64,000 nt of DNA. It comes from Prevotella sp. OH937_COT-195 (GTDB lineage Bacteria > Bacteroidota > Bacteroidia > Bacteroidales > Bacteroidaceae). The notes beneath the pieces were generated by a model. The model was not told where the DNA came from. It saw nothing but the letters and a program-made list of their open reading frames with translations, and made no database searches. Location of the stretch: contig NZ_RQZH01000007.1 in the NCBI RefSeq assembly GCF_003932845.1, positions 1 to 64,000 of the forward strand, written 5' to 3'. Made by a program: the position numbers and the translations under genes. Positions within the stretch are counted from its first letter, which is position 1. Every line of letters begins with the position of its first letter. Of the stretch, positions 61,018-64,000 are shown piece by piece.

Positions 61018-62355
61018 TTAGTAAGCAGAGACACCGCCACGTTGACGCGACGTACCCGAGTTGAGCAGGCCGTCGTAGTGGCGCATGAGCAACCGGCTTT
61101 CTATCTGCTGCAAGGTATCGATTACGACACCGACAAGAATGAGGAGCGACGTGCCGCCGAAGAACTGCGCAAAAGCATCCTGTACATTCAAGAAGCCTGC
61201 GAGTGCCGGCATTATGGCTATGAAGGCAATGAACAGAGAACCGGGCAACGTGATGCGTGACATCACGGTGTCAATATACTCTGCCGTAGGCTTGCCCGGC
61301 TTAACACCGGGAATAAAACCGTTGTTGCGTTTCATGTCTTCTGCCATCTGAGTGGGATTAAGCGTAATTGCCGTATAGAAATATGTGAAAGCAATTATAA
61401 GGATTGCGAATACGATATTATACAGGAAACTGCGATGATCCATCAGGTTGCGCATTATGAAGCCGGGTTCGGTAACATAATTTATAATCGTCAACGGAAT
61501 GAACATCAACGCCTGTGCAAAGATGATAGGCATCACGTTTGCGGCAAACAACTTCAGCGGAATGTACTGGCGTGCACCTCCATACTGCTTGTTGCCCACG
61601 AGTCTTTTTGCATACTGCACGGGAACTTTGCGAGTTCCTTGTACAAGCAGGATTGCAAGACAGACGACAATATACAGTATAAGTATCTCTATGATGAACA
61701 TTACCAATCCACCACCGGTTATGGCAGTGAAACGCGAACCCACTTCCTGTATGAAAGCCTGTGGGAGACGTGCAATGATACCAATCATAATTATTATTGA
61801 TACGCCATTTCCGATACCTTTGTCAGTTATGCGCTCTCCAAGCCATAGAATGAACATACTGCCGGCGGCGAGAATTATCGTTCCGACGATGATGAAATAA
61901 TTCCATGAAATACCTGTGGCAAGTGCTCCTGCCGATTGGGCACGAAGATTGATAAGGTAAGACGGAGCTTGAAACAGCAAGATACCTACCGTGAGGATAC
62001 GCGTGTACCACTGTATCTTCTTACGTCCGCTCTCTCCTTCACGCTGCATCTTTTGGAAATAAGGCACAGCAACGGCGAGCAACTGCATCACAATGGAAGC
62101 CGAGATATACGGCATGATTCCCAATGCGAATATTGACGCGTGGGAGAATGCTCCTCCTGAGAATGCGTCGAGGAGGGACATAAGTCCGCCTGCCGTCTGT
62201 TTCTGCAAACTCTCGAGGTCGCCGGGATCGATGCCCGGAAGCACCACGAACGATCCGAAACGATATATTGCAACAAACAGGACGGTAATGAGGATTCGCT
62301 CGCGCAGATCCTCTACCCTCCAGCAATTCTTCAGGTATTCAATAAACTTTTTCAT
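61018..62355 (-). CDS. secY: Protein translocase subunit SecY
   Basis: 445 residues with ten predicted membrane helices. Typical sequences: RERILITVLFVAIYRFGSFV, LVVLPGIDPGD-like, LDAFSGGAFSHASIFALGIM, YISASIVMQLLAVAVPYFQK, NGFIPGVKPGKPTAEYID. It forms the Sec channel. Located between rplO (6 nt) and map. Confidence 0.98.
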   Translation of the reverse strand: MKKFIEYLKNCWRVEDLRERILITVLFVAIYRFGSFVVLPGIDPGDLESLQKQTAGGLMSLLDAFSGGAFSHASIFALGIMPYISASIVMQLLAVAVPYFQKMQREGESGRKKIQWYTRILTVGILLFQAPSYLINLRAQSAGALATGISWNYFIIVGTIILAAGSMFILWLGERITDKGIGNGVSIIIMIGIIARLPQAFIQEVGSRFTAITGGGLVMFIIEILILYIVVCLAILLVQGTRKVPVQYAKRLVGNKQYGGARQYIPLKLFAANVMPIIFAQALMFIPLTIINYVTEPGFIMRNLMDHRSFLYNIVFAILIIAFTYFYTAITLNPTQMAEDMKRNNGFIPGVKPGKPTAEYIDTVMSRITLPGSLFIAFIAIMPALAGFLNVQDAFAQFFGGTSLLILVGVVIDTLQQIESRLLMRHYDGLLNSGTSRQRGGVSAY

Positions 62356-62361
62356 TTAAGA

Positions 62362-62808
62362 TCAGATTATAGTTGTGTTACCACCTGCTGCCTTAATGGC
62401 CTCTTCAGCAGTTTTAGAGAAAGCGTTTGCTTCAACGTCGATCTTAGCCTTAAGTTCGCCGTTACCAAGGATCTTAACAAGCACCTTGTCGTTTGTTAGT
62501 CCGGCATCAACAAGTTCCTTGATACCAATCTTGGTCAGTTGCTTCTCATCCACAAGTCTCTGAAGAGTCGATAGGTTTACTGCGAAGTATTCCTTGTGGT
62601 TAATGTTCTTGAAACCAAACTTCGGAACACGACGCTGCAATGGCATCTGACCACCTTCAAATCCGATCTTTCTCTTATAGCCGGAACGTGCCTTTGCACC
62701 CTTGTGTCCGCGGGTTGATGTTCCACCCAAACCCGAACCAGGACCACGACCGATGCGACGGCGGGCATGTGTAGAACCCGGTGCCGGCTTTAAATTATTC
62801 AATTTCAT
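62362..62808 (-). CDS. rplO: 50S ribosomal protein L15
   Basis: 148 residues with MKLNNLKPAPGSTHARRRIG, GPGSGLGGTSTRGHKGAKAR and GFEGGQMPLQRRVPKFGF. A late assembly protein of the 50S. Operon order rpmD-rplO-secY. Confidence 0.98.
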   Translation of the reverse strand: MKLNNLKPAPGSTHARRRIGRGPGSGLGGTSTRGHKGAKARSGYKRKIGFEGGQMPLQRRVPKFGFKNINHKEYFAVNLSTLQRLVDEKQLTKIGIKELVDAGLTNDKVLVKILGNGELKAKIDVEANAFSKTAEEAIKAAGGNTTII

Positions 62809-62841
62809 AATTGTTGACTGTTTAAACGTTAGACTATAAGT

Positions 62842-63018
62842 TTACTCTACAATGGTTACCAGATGATGAACCTTGCGTATCATGCCACGGAGAGAAGGAG
62901 TGTCCTCACGTTCTACCACCTGAGAAATCTTGCGCAGACCAAGTGCCTCCAGCGTACGCTTCTGGTCAATGGGAGCACCAATCTTGCTCTTTATCTGCTT
63001 TATTTTCAATGTTGCCAT
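62842..63018 (-). CDS. rpmD: 50S ribosomal protein L30
   Basis: 58 residues: MATLKIKQIKSKIGAPIDQK, RTLEALGLRKISQVVERED and TPSLRGMIRKVHHLVTIVE. It lies between rpsE (19 nt) and rplO (33 nt), its usual position. Confidence 0.96.
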   Translation of the reverse strand: MATLKIKQIKSKIGAPIDQKRTLEALGLRKISQVVEREDTPSLRGMIRKVHHLVTIVE

Positions 63019-63037
63019 ATAAGAAACCTCCTAAGTT

Positions 63038-63553
63038 TTAACCGTTAAACACTTTTTTCATATCCACGCCGCGCATTCCTGCCACGGTATATGCATCACG
63101 CATCTTGGTTAGTGCAAGTATGGTAGCCTTTACCAAGTTGTGCGGGTTCGAAGACCCCTTGCTCTTTGCGAGCACATCCGTAACACCCACGCTGTCGAGT
63201 ACTGCACGCATGGCACCACCGGCTACAAGTCCGGTACCGGCGGAAGCCGGCTTCAAGAACACATGTGCACCACTGTATCGTGCTTCCATCTCATGTGGGA
63301 TGGTACCCTTCAATACGGGAACTTTCACAAGGTTTTTCTTTGCAGCCTCAGTACCTTTTGCTATCGCGGCGGTAACTTCGCCTGCCTTACCAAGCCCCCA
63401 GCCGATGACGCCATTGCCGTCTCCGACTACAACGATTGCTGCGAATGTAAAGGTGCGGCCACCCTTTGTCACCTTGGTAACTCGGTTAATGGCGACCAGA
63501 CGGTCTTTCAACTCAACGTCACTATTTATCTTTACTTTATTATTCATTGCCAT
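63038..63553 (-). CDS. rpsE: 30S ribosomal protein S5
   Basis: 171 residues: N-terminal double-stranded-RNA-binding part ([40 protein letters not shown]) and C-terminal part ([40 protein letters not shown]). Alternative start two codons later. Confidence 0.97.
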   Translation of the reverse strand: MAMNNKVKINSDVELKDRLVAINRVTKVTKGGRTFTFAAIVVVGDGNGVIGWGLGKAGEVTAAIAKGTEAAKKNLVKVPVLKGTIPHEMEARYSGAHVFLKPASAGTGLVAGGAMRAVLDSVGVTDVLAKSKGSSNPHNLVKATILALTKMRDAYTVAGMRGVDMKKVFNG

Positions 63554-63561
63554 AATAATAT

Positions 63562-63906
63562 TTAGAATTTAAGTCCACCTTTACGGGCACCGTCTGCCAA
63601 TTCCTTAACACGTCCGTGATAGAGATAGCCGTTACGGTCGAATACCACTTGTGTGATACCTGCCTCTTTTGCTTTCTCTGCGAACAACTCGCCCACTTTG
63701 GCTGCCTGTTCTTTCTTTGGCAGTTTCTCCATTCCGAGAGAAGATGCAGCACAGAGAGTTGTACCGGTCAAATCGTTGATGGCCTGCGCATATATCTGCT
63801 TGTTGCTGCGGAACACGCTAAGACGAGGACGCTCTGCTGTCCCATTCACGCTCTTGCGAATTCTGAACTTTATCTTAATTCGTCTTTCTACTTTCTTTGT
63901 TGTCAT
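63562..63906 (-). CDS. rplR: 50S ribosomal protein L18
   Basis: 114 residues: [40 protein letters not shown] and [20 protein letters not shown]. It binds 5S rRNA. It is followed by rpsE after 8 nt. Confidence 0.97.
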   Translation of the reverse strand: MTTKKVERRIKIKFRIRKSVNGTAERPRLSVFRSNKQIYAQAINDLTGTTLCAASSLGMEKLPKKEQAAKVGELFAEKAKEAGITQVVFDRNGYLYHGRVKELADGARKGGLKF

Positions 63907-63926
63907 AATAGTAAAATCAATTAAAA

Positions 63927-64000
63927 TTATTTTGCAGAAGCCGATTTACCGGACTTTCTGCGTATAACCTCGCCTTTGAACAGGATACCCTTGCCCTTAT
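63927..64000 (-). CDS. rplF: 50S ribosomal protein L6, C-terminal end only
   Basis: The window edge cuts this gene; only the last ~24 codons are visible, [20 protein letters not shown] then SAK and stop. The KGKGI...GE.....K.GK pattern is the L6 C-terminus, and the position upstream of rplR supports it. Confidence 0.9.
   Translation of the reverse strand, partial: KGKGILFKGEVIRRKSGKSASAK

Overview
The window looks like a chromosomal segment of a Bacteroidales bacterium, most likely Prevotellaceae (genus not resolvable by eye). The evidence is a SusC/SusD-type uptake operon, a PorT-family protein, several TonB-dependent receptors with carboxypeptidase-regulatory-like N-termini, standalone AICAR transformylase and other Bacteroidota gene forms, and many promoters that match the Bacteroidota -7 consensus TAnnTTTG. 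No rRNA operon, phage, CRISPR array, plasmid backbone or intact insertion sequence is visible.

Layout. 1-5 kb: an orphan outer-membrane beta-barrel receptor and a secreted alpha/beta hydrolase. 5.3-11.3 kb (minus strand): a four-gene SusC / SusD / Ig-like lipoprotein / lipid-binding-like lipoprotein operon, resembling in order the peptide-importing BT2261-2264 type. 12-16 kb: tRNA-Met(CAT), a START-like protein, an LptF/LptG permease and ribBA. 16.6-22.3 kb: the energy module for TonB transport (exbB, two exbD, tonB, a PstS-like lipoprotein, a TPR protein). 22.5-26.1 kb: a small ferredoxin with a perfect palindrome at its promoter, a decayed gene, an orphan secreted protein and a PorT-like protein. 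26.4-30.1 kb: ECF sigma factor, a minimal anti-sigma-like protein and an STN-domain receptor in one tight operon. 30.2-33.1 kb: a 5'-nucleotidase split over two genes, rplS and an NlpC/P60 hydrolase. 33.6-36 kb: another TonB-dependent receptor. 36.5-43.3 kb: hpt-adk-obg-pgeF on the minus strand, diverging from nnrDE and two tandem DUF4831-like genes. 43.6-56.4 kb: fructose-bisphosphate aldolase, methionine gamma-lyase, AICAR transformylase, aquaporin, a membrane-embedded MutS-like ATPase, RlpA, glutamate dehydrogenase, DUF2867 and VOC proteins and a glycine-zipper lipoprotein. 56.7-64 kb (minus strand): the distal spc and alpha ribosomal-protein operons from rplF to rplQ with secY, map, infA and rpoA.

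The genes share a theme of TonB-driven import: four outer-membrane receptors, one surface lipoprotein set, one receptor-linked sigma/anti-sigma pair and the ExbBD-TonB motor are all here.

The least explained content is intergenic. (1) Five arrays of 17-bp near-palindromes repeat with an exact 22-bp period. (2) Three copies of a ~204-bp MITE-like element have ~23-bp terminal inverted repeats. (3) Two copies of a ~75-bp promoter-plus-hairpin cassette flank the MutS-like gene as direct repeats. (4) There is a 22-bp perfect palindrome over the ferredoxin promoter, a 30-bp perfect inverted repeat near 54.4 kb and an 18-bp perfect inverted repeat upstream of AICAR transformylase. All functional readings of these are inference from sequence alone.
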